Assembly (NCBI RefSeq): GCF_014172375.1
Contig: NZ_WNXD01000002.1
Location: 558,001-622,000 of the forward strand
From: Pedobacter planticolens
GTDB taxonomy: Bacteria > Bacteroidota > Bacteroidia > Sphingobacteriales > Sphingobacteriaceae
DNA length: 64,000 nucleotides
Direction: 5' to 3'
Each line of letters opens with the position of its first letter. Position 1 is the stretch's first letter. The position numbers and the translations under genes were made by a program. The notes beneath the pieces are model-generated. The model saw nothing but the letters and a program-made list of their open reading frames with translations, made no database searches and had not been told where the DNA came from. This document shows positions 17,815 to 27,409 of the stretch, in pieces.

Positions 17815-18594
17815 ATGAAAACACTTCATATTTTAAATGGTGATGCTACTTTATACGTTTTTAATCGGACAAAAATTGAGGGAGATATATTAGTTTGGCG
17901 TGAAATTTTAGCCGATGGTCCGGTTTCCAAAACCAACTTATGGGAGCTTAGATCAGATTGGATTTGTAAAACTTTTGGAGAAAATTCTACCAATTACCAA
18001 CAGAAAGTAATTACAGAAGCTGAAAAATTAAATAACATTGATAAATATGATGAAGTTGTTCTTTGGTTTGAATACGATTTAACTTGTCAAATTAATCTGA
18101 TTTGTATTTTATCTAGTATAAACTCAAATTACAACGAAGACACTTCCATTTCTTTAATCTGTCCAGAAAGTATAGAAGTAATGCCAAATTTTAGAGGATT
18201 AGGCGAATTAAACCCAACACAGTTAAGTGAACTTTTACATCAAAAAGTTAAATTGCAAAAAGCCGATTTAGCATTCGCAGCCGAAGCTTGGGATTTATAT
18301 ATCGAAAATGATTTTGAAAAAATTCAAGCATTTTTAATTCGAGATTTTGGGAATTTACCACTGCTTAAAAAAGCACTTAAAGCACATTTATTGCGCTTTC
18401 CTAATCGCTCTACTCAATTAAATCACATCGAAGAAGTTTTATTAGGTTTTATAAATTCGGGCATTTCCAGCAAAGCTGAACTTTACGATGCATTTTGGAC
18501 ACAAGAAAGTATTTATGGCTTAACCGATTTACAGCTTGATCATATTTTAAATCAATTAAAGGAGAAAGAACTAATTGCTAAAGGACTATTTTAG
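17815..18594 (+). CDS. DUF1835-domain protein
   Basis: This 259-residue soluble protein begins with LHILNGDATLYVFNRTKIEGDILVWREILADGPVS, the DUF1835 motif (about residues 1-125). A C-terminal part resembling DUF3658 (about 150-255) follows. Proteins of this kind are widespread and lack a known function. It follows nagX after six bases, so it is co-transcribed. It ends three bases before the stop codon of the convergent GHL10 gene with no clear terminator between them. No signal peptide, membrane segment or catalytic motif was recognised. Confidence 0.8.
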   Translation: MKTLHILNGDATLYVFNRTKIEGDILVWREILADGPVSKTNLWELRSDWICKTFGENSTNYQQKVITEAEKLNNIDKYDEVVLWFEYDLTCQINLICILSSINSNYNEDTSISLICPESIEVMPNFRGLGELNPTQLSELLHQKVKLQKADLAFAAEAWDLYIENDFEKIQAFLIRDFGNLPLLKKALKAHLLRFPNRSTQLNHIEEVLLGFINSGISSKAELYDAFWTQESIYGLTDLQLDHILNQLKEKELIAKGLF

Positions 18595-18597
18595 TTT

Positions 18598-20136
18598 CTA
18601 TTTCGCTTGCACTCCAACTGGTCCACTAGGTTCACTTTCATTCTTTAAACGATCTAAAGCGGTAATCAAATAATTATATCTTTTGCCCTTTTCTGCATTA
18701 GTATCGACATAAAAAGTAAAATCTCTAAAGCTAATATTCAATATATTTTTAGGATTTAAAACGTTAATCTTTTCTCCCTCCTCAAAACGATAAATCACAT
18801 AGCCCGATGCTGTTTCACCATCCGCTGCTTTTAGGGGTTTCTCCCATTTTAAATTAACTCCATCTTCAAGCGCATCTGCAGTAAAATTCTGAGGAACATT
18901 TGGCACCACATCATCCAACCATGGCATTTGTGGCGGCAAAGCAGGATATTTATATAAATCATTTCTAAGCGAATCTGCAAGAGATTTAGCATTTGTAGAA
19001 AGAGATTTAGAGCTAAAAAACACACTTCCTTGCACCCTGTTATTCTCTCTCATGTACCTAATTTGATTGGGGATTTCGTTTAATTTCATCCATGTTGGAT
19101 CTACTTTTGTAGGCACACGAACTAAATAAGCCGCCTGACCAATGTATAAATGTCGTCCATAGGTGTTATTTCCCCACCAATCTAGCAATACACCAAAAGG
19201 TGCTGCAGATCTACCAAACGTGAAATATATTTGCGGATTGATATAGTCTACCCAACCTTCTTTAATCCATTTTCTAGAATCAGCATATAATTCGCCGTAG
19301 TTTGATAAACCATTTGTTTTAGAACCTAAGGTATCTTCTCTAAAATTCCGCCAAATACCAAAAGGACTAACGCCAAATTTCATATACTTTTTATAGTAAT
19401 GAACACTGTCATTTACTGTTTTTATCAAAATATTAACATTATTTCTACGCCAATCATCAATATTTGTAAAACCGTTTGGATACTTTGCAAAAGTTGCTGC
19501 ATCATTGATTCGTTGCCCCTCTATACGGTATGGATAGAAATAATCGTCAAAATGAACTCCATCGATATCGTATTCTTTAACAACATCTAAAATAACTTGT
19601 AAAATATAGGCTCGCACCTCCGGTAATCCTGGATCAAACAATTTCTGACCTCCATAGGTATAAAATAATTCTGGTCGTTTTTTAGTGATGTGTTCAGGGC
19701 TTGTAATCGCTCCTGCGCTCATTGTTGCCCTATATGGGTTAAACCATGCATGCAACTCCATTCCTCTAATGTGCGCCTCCTTTATGGCAAATTCTAAAGG
19801 GTCATATCCGGGCGCTGGCGCAATACCTTGCGTACCCGTTAACCAGTGACTCCAAAGTTCTCTAGATTTAGCATAAAGCGCATCGGCCGTAGGCCTAATT
19901 TGTAACATAATGGCATTCATACCATTTTTCTTATGTTGTTCTAGTATACCAATCAGTTCTTGTTTTTGTTGATCGGCGGATAAACCTGGTTTTGAAGGCC
20001 AATCTATATTTGTAACAGAGGCTATCCAAACACCTCTAAACTCACGTTTTGGAGCAATTTTTGTGGTGTTTTGTGCGATAGAAAGGAAAGGAGCAGCTAG
20101 TAAGAGTAAAAGTGCGTAAATATGGCTTTTATTCAT
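18598..20136 (-). CDS. GHL10 (DigH-like) family glycosyl hydrolase with fibronectin-III domain
   Basis: From the Met at 20136 the protein has 512 residues and a clear signal peptide (LLLLLAAPFLSIAQ). A longer frame to 20184 would put 16 polar residues ahead of it, so I prefer the later ATG. The main domain (about 35-360) has REFRGVWIASVTNIDWPSK, MNAIMLQIRPTADALY, ELHAWFNPYR and IDGVHFDDYFYPY. These are hallmarks of the glycosyl-hydrolase-like 10 family (PF02638). E. coli DigH of this family cleaves stem-peptide-free (denuded) peptidoglycan glycans. Residues about 415-510 form a fibronectin-III domain. The putative acid residues lie in the FDDYFYP segment. The protein is likely periplasmic or surface-located. 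Being next to amino-sugar genes, it may release GlcNAc/MurNAc oligomers. Confidence 0.85.
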   Translation of the reverse strand: MNKSHIYALLLLLAAPFLSIAQNTTKIAPKREFRGVWIASVTNIDWPSKPGLSADQQKQELIGILEQHKKNGMNAIMLQIRPTADALYAKSRELWSHWLTGTQGIAPAPGYDPLEFAIKEAHIRGMELHAWFNPYRATMSAGAITSPEHITKKRPELFYTYGGQKLFDPGLPEVRAYILQVILDVVKEYDIDGVHFDDYFYPYRIEGQRINDAATFAKYPNGFTNIDDWRRNNVNILIKTVNDSVHYYKKYMKFGVSPFGIWRNFREDTLGSKTNGLSNYGELYADSRKWIKEGWVDYINPQIYFTFGRSAAPFGVLLDWWGNNTYGRHLYIGQAAYLVRVPTKVDPTWMKLNEIPNQIRYMRENNRVQGSVFFSSKSLSTNAKSLADSLRNDLYKYPALPPQMPWLDDVVPNVPQNFTADALEDGVNLKWEKPLKAADGETASGYVIYRFEEGEKINVLNPKNILNISFRDFTFYVDTNAEKGKRYNYLITALDRLKNESEPSGPVGVQAK

Positions 20137-20364
20137 TATTTGGTTTTGTATAAAAGAAAAACAGGTTTGATTTGTAGTCGTCAAAGTACATAAATTGTCC
20201 TTTGGCTTTTTCTATAAACGACTTTTTTTAAAAAATCTGACACAAAAGTGCTACAAATTTTACACTTATCATTTTTTTATATTATGTTAGCTGTCCTATA
20301 AAATCGAAATACCAAGATTAAAAGTTAATTGACGGCATATTTTGTCAATTTGAAATTAATAACC

Positions 20365-21270
20365 ATGCAAGACCAAGATCCCGTAAATAAAGTCGACAGA
20401 AATAAAGTTTACTTTTTAGTTATTGTGATAGCTGCGCTTTTAGGCATAAACGCGTACCTATATTTTAAAGATAAACAACAGAGTAATCGCTTTGTAACGG
20501 TAAATACTGAAAAAGAGCGCCTTAATCTTGAGGTAGAAAAAATTGAAGTAGAGCTCGATAAAGTAAATTCATTAAACGTAACCTTAAGCGAAAAACTACA
20601 ACAAGAGCAGAAGTTAGCAAGAGAAAAAATAGCCGAATTAAAATTGGCTTTACAAAAAGGTCAGCTTACACAGGGTGATTTAGAAAAAGCTCAAAATCAA
20701 ATTAAGGAATTAAGAGAATTTGTAAAAAATTACAACGATAAAATTACTCGTTTAGAAAAGGAAAATACATATTTAAAATCCGAACGAGATAGCCTTAAAA
20801 CAACTGCCAATTCTTACAGCGAAAAGGCGGATAATCTTGAAAAAGAAAATCAAAATTTAAATGCTAAAGTAAAAGTTGGAGCGGCATTAAAAGCTGCTAA
20901 CATTAACATTATTGCTTTTAAAGTTAAAAGCAGTGGCAAAAATGTAGAGGTAACTCGTGCTAGTACGGCAACTAAATTCACTATAAATTTTACTGTAGTG
21001 CCTAACTCGTTAGCAGAAAAAAATTACCACAAAGTATATTTAAGAGTATTTGATCCGGCAGGAAATTTAGTTGCTAATGAGAATAATATGTTTGAAATAG
21101 ACGGTCAGCAAATGCAATACAGCACCGCAATTGAGTTTTCATATAATAACGATGAAGCCGTTTATAAAATTGATTGGACAAACCCTAAAGAGTTTATAAA
21201 AGGAACTTATGCCATTATTCTTTATACCGATGGCTTTATTATGGGTAAAAGTCAAATCGCTTTACGCTAA
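20365..21270 (+). CDS. Single-pass membrane protein with long coiled coil
   Basis: I prefer the Met at 20365 (301 residues). The reading frame extends upstream to 20329, but the 12 extra residues add nothing. A transmembrane helix (VYFLVIVIAALLGINAYLYF, about 15-35) is followed by about 130 residues of heptad-like, Glu/Lys/Leu-rich coiled coil (about 45-180). A C-terminal beta-rich domain (about 185-300) includes VYLRVFDPAGNLVANENNMF and GTYAIILYTDGFIMGKSQIALR. The protein is probably anchored in the inner membrane with its coiled coil and globular domain in the periplasm. I do not recognise a named family beyond similarity to hypothetical proteins of this phylum. It is a single gene with its own upstream region. 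Confidence 0.8.
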   Translation: MQDQDPVNKVDRNKVYFLVIVIAALLGINAYLYFKDKQQSNRFVTVNTEKERLNLEVEKIEVELDKVNSLNVTLSEKLQQEQKLAREKIAELKLALQKGQLTQGDLEKAQNQIKELREFVKNYNDKITRLEKENTYLKSERDSLKTTANSYSEKADNLEKENQNLNAKVKVGAALKAANINIIAFKVKSSGKNVEVTRASTATKFTINFTVVPNSLAEKNYHKVYLRVFDPAGNLVANENNMFEIDGQQMQYSTAIEFSYNNDEAVYKIDWTNPKEFIKGTYAIILYTDGFIMGKSQIALR

Positions 21271-21348
21271 AATCTTCTTTAAATTTAGGTTCCTTTAGAT
21301 TAATAATTTAATAAAAATATTAGTTTTAAGGCTATTGTATTACCAAAT

Positions 21349-21438
21349 CGTCATTGCGAGAAGCGCAGCAACGAAGCAATCTTTCTAACCATGAAAGATT
21401 GCTTCGTCCTGATGAAAAATCGGAGACTCGCAATGACG
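21349..21438. repeat. Palindromic dispersed repeat (CGTCATTGCGAG type)
   Basis: A nested palindrome has outer arms CGTCATTGCGAG (21349-21360) and CTCGCAATGACG (21427-21438), and inner arms ACGAAGCAATCTTTC (21371-21385) and GAAAGATTGCTTCGT (21393-21407). Sequences with this start are known as high-copy intergenic repeats in many bacterial genomes. It lies just past the stop codon of the large histidine kinase gene and past the coiled-coil gene, so it could also act as a terminator between the two convergent genes. Confidence 0.85.
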
Positions 21439-21448
21439 AGCAGCCCTA

Positions 21449-24400
21449 CTAAGCCAAAGGGAAACTGATATAAAAAATAGTTCCTTGGTTAATTTCTGAT
21501 GAAAATTCTATCGTACCACCAGCGTTTTCTATCGCTTGTTTTACAAAGGCTAGGCCTAAACCAGTTCCCGAAGATTTTGTAGTGAAATTAGGCACAAATA
21601 TCTTGTCCTGTAACGCTAAATCAATCCCTTTGCCATTATCTTGAACTTCTACATAAACATTCTTTTCATCGTTTATAAGGCGGATTTGAATAGCGCATTT
21701 TTCTTTGCCTTCGCTGGCTTCTATTGCATTTTTAAGGAGATTGTTAAACGTACGTAACAACTGATCCTTGTCCCCCAATACAACCACTTTTCTATTCGTA
21801 CGATTTAGCACAACAATTTCAATATTATCAGCTGTATTAAATACCGATTTGGCTTGTTCAATTACTGGAAGCAATTCTAGATTCTCCAGTTTTGTATCAG
21901 GCATTTTAGCAAAATTAGAGAACTCTGATGCTATGGTAGCCAAACTATCTATTTGTTCGATAAAAGATTTATTAAAGCTTTCAAATTTCCTTTCAAAGTT
22001 TGGATCATTCTCTTTCCATGATTTCTCTAGTAGTTGCACTCCCAATTTTAATGGCGTAAGTGGGTTTTTAATTTCATGTGCCACTTGCTTTGCCATTTCT
22101 CGCCAAGCACTTTCTCTTTCAGATCGTGCTAATTTAGTGGCACTTAACTCCAAAGCGGCAATCATTTTATTATATTCTTTAATGAGCGATCCTATCTCAT
22201 CTTGTCGGTGCCAAACAATTGGCTGGTTCTTTTGTCCTAGCTTAGTTTTTTTAATACTTTCTTGAATAAAAGTAAGTGGATTGGTAATTTGATTGGCTAA
22301 GAATACTGCGAGCACTCCAATTAATACAAAAACCAAGGCGTAAATATTAATTAATGTATTGATAAACAATCCAATTTTAGCTTGATAATCTGCTTCATTT
22401 GCATAATAAGGTAAACCGATATAGGCTATAGTTTGGTTCTGTGCATTACGAATTGGCGCATAAGCCGCAGCATATGTAAAGCTTCCGATTTTTTCTCCAG
22501 GATTTAAAAATTCTGAGCGTTGCATCAAATTTAAAGCGATAAACGCCTTTGGCCCCAATCTCTTTCCAATTATACCATAATCGTACATTTTTGGCAATGA
22601 TGTTAGATACAAATTACCCTGAGTATCATACAGGTTTAAAAAAGCAGCATTTATATCGGCAAACTGATTAAATGCAAATACAGATTCGTTATCATTTTTA
22701 ATTATTCCTGTTTTTAAAATCTGATTTTCATACGAAAGCTGGACCTTCCTTAGTTTTTCTCTAATCCCACTTTCTTGTTGTTTCAAATAATCATCTTTGA
22801 TGTAGAAAAAAGTTGTCCAACCTACAATTAATAGCGTTGCAACGACAGATAAAACGATGGAAACTTGAATCCTTGTTTTATACAAAATTCTGTTGGCATT
22901 AATCATTAAATATCGATTAAAACTGAACCATCCAGCTTTATTATCATCGATGTTTTTAATTATCCAGATGAGCAAATAAAGTGCAATACCAAATAATATA
23001 AATACTAGAAAGAAAAATGATAAGGTAGCCAAACGAACTACATAAGACACTTTTTCTTTACTAATTATAATTAATTTAGAATGATTTGGTCGGTTAACTG
23101 CATGGCTGTAACTTGTTGTTATAGTTGCACCCGCATCTAGTTCATCTTGTGCATTGTCGCTTACAAATTCAATTTTGCCAACCACACCTTTAAAGCGTGT
23201 ATTAACCATGGGATAAGTATATTTTCCAGACTGACTATAAAGTTTATTATCCTTATAGAAAGCTAAAGAATAATCGGTAAAGTCTTCATCGCTTTTCGTC
23301 TTTCCATCAATTAATAAATCTGGAAAATGGCTATTTACATCATAAGGTTGAGATTTTAACTCAATAACTAAAGTTCCTAATAGATTTGTCCCATCAAATA
23401 TTGGAATAAGACCGAAGTAATTTTGATACCCAAACGTGTCGTTAATTCGATAAGAATAAGTTGCTTCTGGCGTTTTAATCGCTCCAGATTTTATTAAGTT
23501 TTTATATTTTGAAATAGGAAGGCTTTCCTCCTTTTTTAATGTCGAATCTCGATTATCATACTCGTACAAATTATATTCGAAGCGAGATAAATACCCATCT
23601 AGATATTTCTTTTCGATATAATCGTGAAAGCTAAACGTTTTGGTAAGTTGAGGGTTTTTAAAATAATCTACAATAGACGAATCGGTAGAAATCCCCTTTT
23701 CAAAGCTATCAATAGAGTTAATAACTTTTGGATCATCAGAGTTTAGTAGTTTTTCGGCAATAGCAGCCCTAGTGCTTCTCTCCTTAATATCATTAAATTT
23801 GATGTATTTAATTGCAGTAAGGAAAGCCATGCATAAGAAAAGAATAGCAAAAGTTCCTATTGAGAACTTACGAAATTGAACGTAATTATTCCATCCTATA
23901 ATAAAGATGAGCAAGGCATAAACTAAAAAGAATACATTAAAATCACTGACCAGTTTATATATAAAATAACCAGCAAGTAGGCTTAAAAAAACAATTAGTC
24001 TTTCTTTATTAGTTGTTTTAAGCTGCTTACTTAGCTCGATAAAAATGTTGGCCGCCAAATACACATTTAACCAAACTATACATAAAATCAAAATACAAAC
24101 CCAACTTATCCAGTCAAGGTTTATGATGTTAGTAATATCAAAATTGATTTTAGAATTGTATATCAACCCAAAGAAAATATTATCTATTAAAAATGCCGCA
24201 AAAGATAAAACAAGTAGCAATACCACGTGAAACAAAATGCCAACTACTTTACTTTTAGTCATCCATTTTGGCAATATATATTGATGACGATGGGTGTAAG
24301 CAAACAAACCAATCCATGTAATGGAAATAACGTTTAACAATAAATCTCCCAATGAGGGAAATAAATCGCTTTGTGCATAAATGGAAGGGCTAAAAATTTC

Positions 24401-25204
24401 GAGATTAAATTGGTGATTAAACCAAAAAAACTGAAGATCTGATAACCTAAAAGCGATAAAAAATACGCTTAGCAACAATGTAGCAGAAACAACTAAGCCT
24501 TTTCTAGCTAACCAAGAGCAATAATAATTTACAAATAAACAGATGCTAAAAAGGCCGACAATCCAAAGCCAAATTTGTATGGTAGCATAGATGTTTTTAG
24601 CATATTCTTCACTCAGCTTAACAGGGAAAAGATATTCTTTATGAACGCTAAAGATTTCTGTAATGTCTTTATCAGTAAAAGTTGCCAAATCCAAGCTATT
24701 GCGAGGAAAAAGTTCGGGTACAATCTGATTTTTTAGGTATTGGTTTTCTATACTAAATTGTGTTTTTACGGTTATTAAAAACACAAGCGTATAGTTATCA
24801 ATAGTTTTCTTAACTATCTCGTACCAACCGTTTGGTAATTGCGTAAAAGAAGTTCCTTCTTTTAAACGTTCAACATTGGGAGGAAAAGCTTTAATTGAGC
24901 TCCAAAACTGGAGACTTTCATCTTTATAAACTAAAACATTTATGCCATTTGTACGATTATTCGTTATAAAATCTAACGCTAACTTATCGTTTTTATATAG
25001 CCGTTTAAGCTCATTTATTTTAGCCGGATTGGTAAGATAACTTTGAACGATTCGCTCTTTTACAGCTAAGTTTTGCTGCAACACTTCGGCTTCGTGTAAA
25101 AGGAGGTCTTTTTTGGTAATCGAGTTATTTAGTGACAAAGCTGTAACAATACAGCAAATGCCTAACAATAATAATAGAAACCTGATTTTACCTCCAATAC
25201 TCAC
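21449..25204 (-). CDS. Large NtrY-like membrane sensor histidine kinase
   Basis: This 1251-residue orphan kinase has a first transmembrane helix (about 8-27) and an extracytoplasmic segment to about 195. Five to eight membrane helices follow (about 205-470), then a second sensory region (about 480-740), two more helices (about 745-820), a third sensory stretch and a helix near 955 leading into HAMP. The catalytic end has the H-box HEIKNPLTPLKL (about residue 1043), N-box NNLLKNAIEA, G1 DNGKGID and G2 GTGLGLAFVKQ. The start is GTG (25202-25204): an in-frame TAA lies upstream and there is no nearer ATG. No response regulator lies beside it. It is much larger than ordinary histidine kinases, which suggests multiple sensed signals, probably at the envelope. 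Confidence 0.93.
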   Translation of the reverse strand: MSIGGKIRFLLLLLGICCIVTALSLNNSITKKDLLLHEAEVLQQNLAVKERIVQSYLTNPAKINELKRLYKNDKLALDFITNNRTNGINVLVYKDESLQFWSSIKAFPPNVERLKEGTSFTQLPNGWYEIVKKTIDNYTLVFLITVKTQFSIENQYLKNQIVPELFPRNSLDLATFTDKDITEIFSVHKEYLFPVKLSEEYAKNIYATIQIWLWIVGLFSICLFVNYYCSWLARKGLVVSATLLLSVFFIAFRLSDLQFFWFNHQFNLEIFSPSIYAQSDLFPSLGDLLLNVISITWIGLFAYTHRHQYILPKWMTKSKVVGILFHVVLLLVLSFAAFLIDNIFFGLIYNSKINFDITNIINLDWISWVCILILCIVWLNVYLAANIFIELSKQLKTTNKERLIVFLSLLAGYFIYKLVSDFNVFFLVYALLIFIIGWNNYVQFRKFSIGTFAILFLCMAFLTAIKYIKFNDIKERSTRAAIAEKLLNSDDPKVINSIDSFEKGISTDSSIVDYFKNPQLTKTFSFHDYIEKKYLDGYLSRFEYNLYEYDNRDSTLKKEESLPISKYKNLIKSGAIKTPEATYSYRINDTFGYQNYFGLIPIFDGTNLLGTLVIELKSQPYDVNSHFPDLLIDGKTKSDEDFTDYSLAFYKDNKLYSQSGKYTYPMVNTRFKGVVGKIEFVSDNAQDELDAGATITTSYSHAVNRPNHSKLIIISKEKVSYVVRLATLSFFFLVFILFGIALYLLIWIIKNIDDNKAGWFSFNRYLMINANRILYKTRIQVSIVLSVVATLLIVGWTTFFYIKDDYLKQQESGIREKLRKVQLSYENQILKTGIIKNDNESVFAFNQFADINAAFLNLYDTQGNLYLTSLPKMYDYGIIGKRLGPKAFIALNLMQRSEFLNPGEKIGSFTYAAAYAPIRNAQNQTIAYIGLPYYANEADYQAKIGLFINTLINIYALVFVLIGVLAVFLANQITNPLTFIQESIKKTKLGQKNQPIVWHRQDEIGSLIKEYNKMIAALELSATKLARSERESAWREMAKQVAHEIKNPLTPLKLGVQLLEKSWKENDPNFERKFESFNKSFIEQIDSLATIASEFSNFAKMPDTKLENLELLPVIEQAKSVFNTADNIEIVVLNRTNRKVVVLGDKDQLLRTFNNLLKNAIEASEGKEKCAIQIRLINDEKNVYVEVQDNGKGIDLALQDKIFVPNFTTKSSGTGLGLAFVKQAIENAGGTIEFSSEINQGTIFYISFPLA

Positions 25205-25281
25205 GTCAAAGCTATTTTAATAAAGGTATTAATTATCTATAGTTGCTCTAATTTGATTAAAAGCAACTTTTATTTCGGCAT

Positions 25282-26163
25282 TTAAGCTACGCTTGCACTG
25301 CTAGTTTGCACTTCTCTACTTACTTTTTTCACCAAACCTTGTAGCACGTTTCCAGGTCCAACTTCTACAAATTCAGTTGCTCCATCTGCAATCATATTCG
25401 TAGCTGTTTGTGTCCATCGTACCGCACCAGTTAATTGAGCAATTAAGTTTGCCTTAATTGTTGCTGGATCTGTAGTTGGCTTTGCATTTACATTTTGATA
25501 AATAGGGCAAATTGGCGATGAGATATTAGTGCTTTCAATTGCCGCTTGCAATTCTACTTTTGCTGGCTCCATTAACGGCGAGTGAAAAGCGCCACCAACA
25601 TTTAATTTTAATGCCCTTTTTGCTCCAGCTTCGGTTAATTTCAAACAAGCCTCATCAATTCCTTCAATACTACCAGAAATAACCAATTGACCAGGGCAAT
25701 TATAATTTGCAGGAACAACAACGGCATCAATACTTGCACAAATTTCTTCTACCACTTCATCTACTAAGCCTAAAATAGCTGCCATAGTACTTGGTTGAAG
25801 TTCACATGCTTTTTGCATCGCATTTGCACGAGCAATCACTAATCTCAAACCATCTTCAAATGATAACGCATTTGCAGCAACTAGGGCAGAAAATTCACCT
25901 AAAGAATGTCCAGCAACCATATCTGGTTTAAAATCATCTCCCAAAACTTTGGCTAAAATCACCGAGTGAAGAAAAATAGCGGGTTGAGTTACGTTAGTTT
26001 GTTTCAACTCCTCATCTGTGCCACTAAACATGATATCGCTAATACGAAAACCTATAATTTCGTTGGCTTTTTCAAATAATTCTTTTGCTAACGGATTTTC
26101 ATAAAGGTCTTTACCCATACCCACAAATTGGGCGCCTTGCCCTGGAAATATATATGCTTTCAT
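25282..26163 (-). CDS. fabD: Malonyl-CoA:ACP transacylase
   Basis: At 293 residues this is the usual length of FabD. FPGQGAQFVGMG (about 6-17) is the oxyanion loop. GHSLGE holds the catalytic Ser87, and GGAFHSPLM (about 195) carries the catalytic His; NYNCPGQLVISG is also standard. The enzyme moves malonyl groups from CoA to acyl carrier protein for fatty-acid elongation in the cytoplasm. It follows folE on the same strand after a gap of 64 bases, so co-transcription is possible but not certain. It is a single domain with no fusion. Confidence 0.97.
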   Translation of the reverse strand: MKAYIFPGQGAQFVGMGKDLYENPLAKELFEKANEIIGFRISDIMFSGTDEELKQTNVTQPAIFLHSVILAKVLGDDFKPDMVAGHSLGEFSALVAANALSFEDGLRLVIARANAMQKACELQPSTMAAILGLVDEVVEEICASIDAVVVPANYNCPGQLVISGSIEGIDEACLKLTEAGAKRALKLNVGGAFHSPLMEPAKVELQAAIESTNISSPICPIYQNVNAKPTTDPATIKANLIAQLTGAVRWTQTATNMIADGATEFVEVGPGNVLQGLVKKVSREVQTSSASVA

Positions 26164-26227
26164 ACTATTTAATCCCCAAAGGGAAGTTTATATCTTGTTA
26201 AAAATTTTGTTCTTTGGAAATTTCAGA

Positions 26228-26863
26228 TTAATGAAGATCTGCTGTTATTAACCTCAAAAACTCTGCTCTTGTTTTATCATTGCTAATAAATTCTCCTGTA
26301 AATGCCGAAGTTGTGGTTACAGAGTTCTGTTTTTGCACTCCTCGCATCGACATACACAAGTGCTTACACTCAATTACTACTGCTACTCCTGCCGGATGCA
26401 ATGTTTCTTGAATACAATCTCTAATTTCATTTGTCAACCTTTCTTGCACTTGTAAACGGCGAGCAAAAGCATCTACCACTCTTGGTATTTTACTTAAACC
26501 AACAATGTGTCCGTTTGGAATATAAGCGATGTGCGCTTTGCCGAAAAATGGCAACATGTGATGTTCGCACATAGAATAAACTTCAATGTCTTTTACCACT
26601 ACCATTTGGCTATAATCTTCTTTAAACATTGCAGAGCGAAGAATTTCTTGCGGCTGAATATCGTAACCGTGAGTTAAATATTGCAATGCTTTAGCTACAC
26701 GTTCTGGCGTTTTTAAAAGACCTTCACGTTCTGGATTTTCGCCCAATTTTCCTAAAATATCTTTATAATGTACTGCAACTGAAGCGATTTTTTCATCATC
26801 GTATCGGTCTATCTTTTGATAGCCTACAGTTTCTTCTTCGTGATTGTATTTATCGTTTTCCAT
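26228..26863 (-). CDS. folE: GTP cyclohydrolase I
   Basis: This 211-residue type I enzyme converts GTP to 7,8-dihydroneopterin triphosphate. The zinc ligands are visible as Cys99 and His102 in [10 protein letters not shown] and Cys170 in [13 protein letters not shown]. The N-terminus has the usual [18 protein letters not shown] region. It lies 26 bases downstream of the PTPS-like gene on the same strand, so the two consecutive pterin steps are encoded together. The product may feed folate, biopterin or queuosine; see the PTPS entry. Confidence 0.97.
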   Translation of the reverse strand: MENDKYNHEEETVGYQKIDRYDDEKIASVAVHYKDILGKLGENPEREGLLKTPERVAKALQYLTHGYDIQPQEILRSAMFKEDYSQMVVVKDIEVYSMCEHHMLPFFGKAHIAYIPNGHIVGLSKIPRVVDAFARRLQVQERLTNEIRDCIQETLHPAGVAVVIECKHLCMSMRGVQKQNSVTTTSAFTGEFISNDKTRAEFLRLITADLH

Positions 26864-26889
26864 TAGTTTATATTTGTTTTTAATGGTTA

Positions 26890-27300
26890 TTAACCAAAAT
26901 ACTCAACGAAGTTATTTTCGGTTTCGTAAATTTTAATGCAATGTAATTGTGCTCCACTTTCTTTAATATGAGGTGCCAAAATAGCCCAAATCGCGATAGC
27001 TAAATTTTCTGTAGACGCTAAAATATCTTTCATAAAATCTACATCCAAATTAAGATTTTTATGATCTACTTTATCTATCACATGAATATTAATTATCTGT
27101 TTTAGCCATTTTAAATCTACTAAAAAACCTGTTTCTGGATTAACTTCCCCCTTAACCGTTACATATAATTGATAATTATGTCCATGCCAATTTGGGTTTG
27201 CGCACTTACCATAAACCTCCGTATTTTTATCCTCACTCCAATCTGTTCTTGATAATTTGTGAGCCGCATTAAAGCTCTCTCTGCGTGTTATATAAATCAT
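26890..27300 (-). CDS. 6-pyruvoyl/6-carboxy-tetrahydropterin synthase family (COG0720)
   Basis: This 136-residue T-fold enzyme has zinc ligands His14 (NAAHKL), His39 and His41 (WHGHNY), and a catalytic Cys33. The Cys is five residues ahead of HGH (C-A-N-P-N-W-HGH). As I recall the family motifs, this CxxxxxHGH spacing is typical of eukaryotic-type 6-pyruvoyl-tetrahydropterin synthase (PTPS-II), whereas QueD usually has CxxxHGH. It is followed directly by folE, which makes its substrate. It is commonly annotated queD; the motif makes a biopterin-type reaction worth considering, so no symbol is given. The C-terminal Glu in IKIYETENN is the pterin-anchoring residue. Confidence 0.88.
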   Translation of the reverse strand: MIYITRRESFNAAHKLSRTDWSEDKNTEVYGKCANPNWHGHNYQLYVTVKGEVNPETGFLVDLKWLKQIINIHVIDKVDHKNLNLDVDFMKDILASTENLAIAIWAILAPHIKESGAQLHCIKIYETENNFVEYFG

Positions 27301-27409
27301 TTTGTATCAAATAAAGAACAAATATACTATATATTGGTTAAGGTTGATAGCAGATAGACCATTAGCAGTCGACCATTTGGCATAGAAAGAATTTCTTTAC
27401 ATTTACCTT

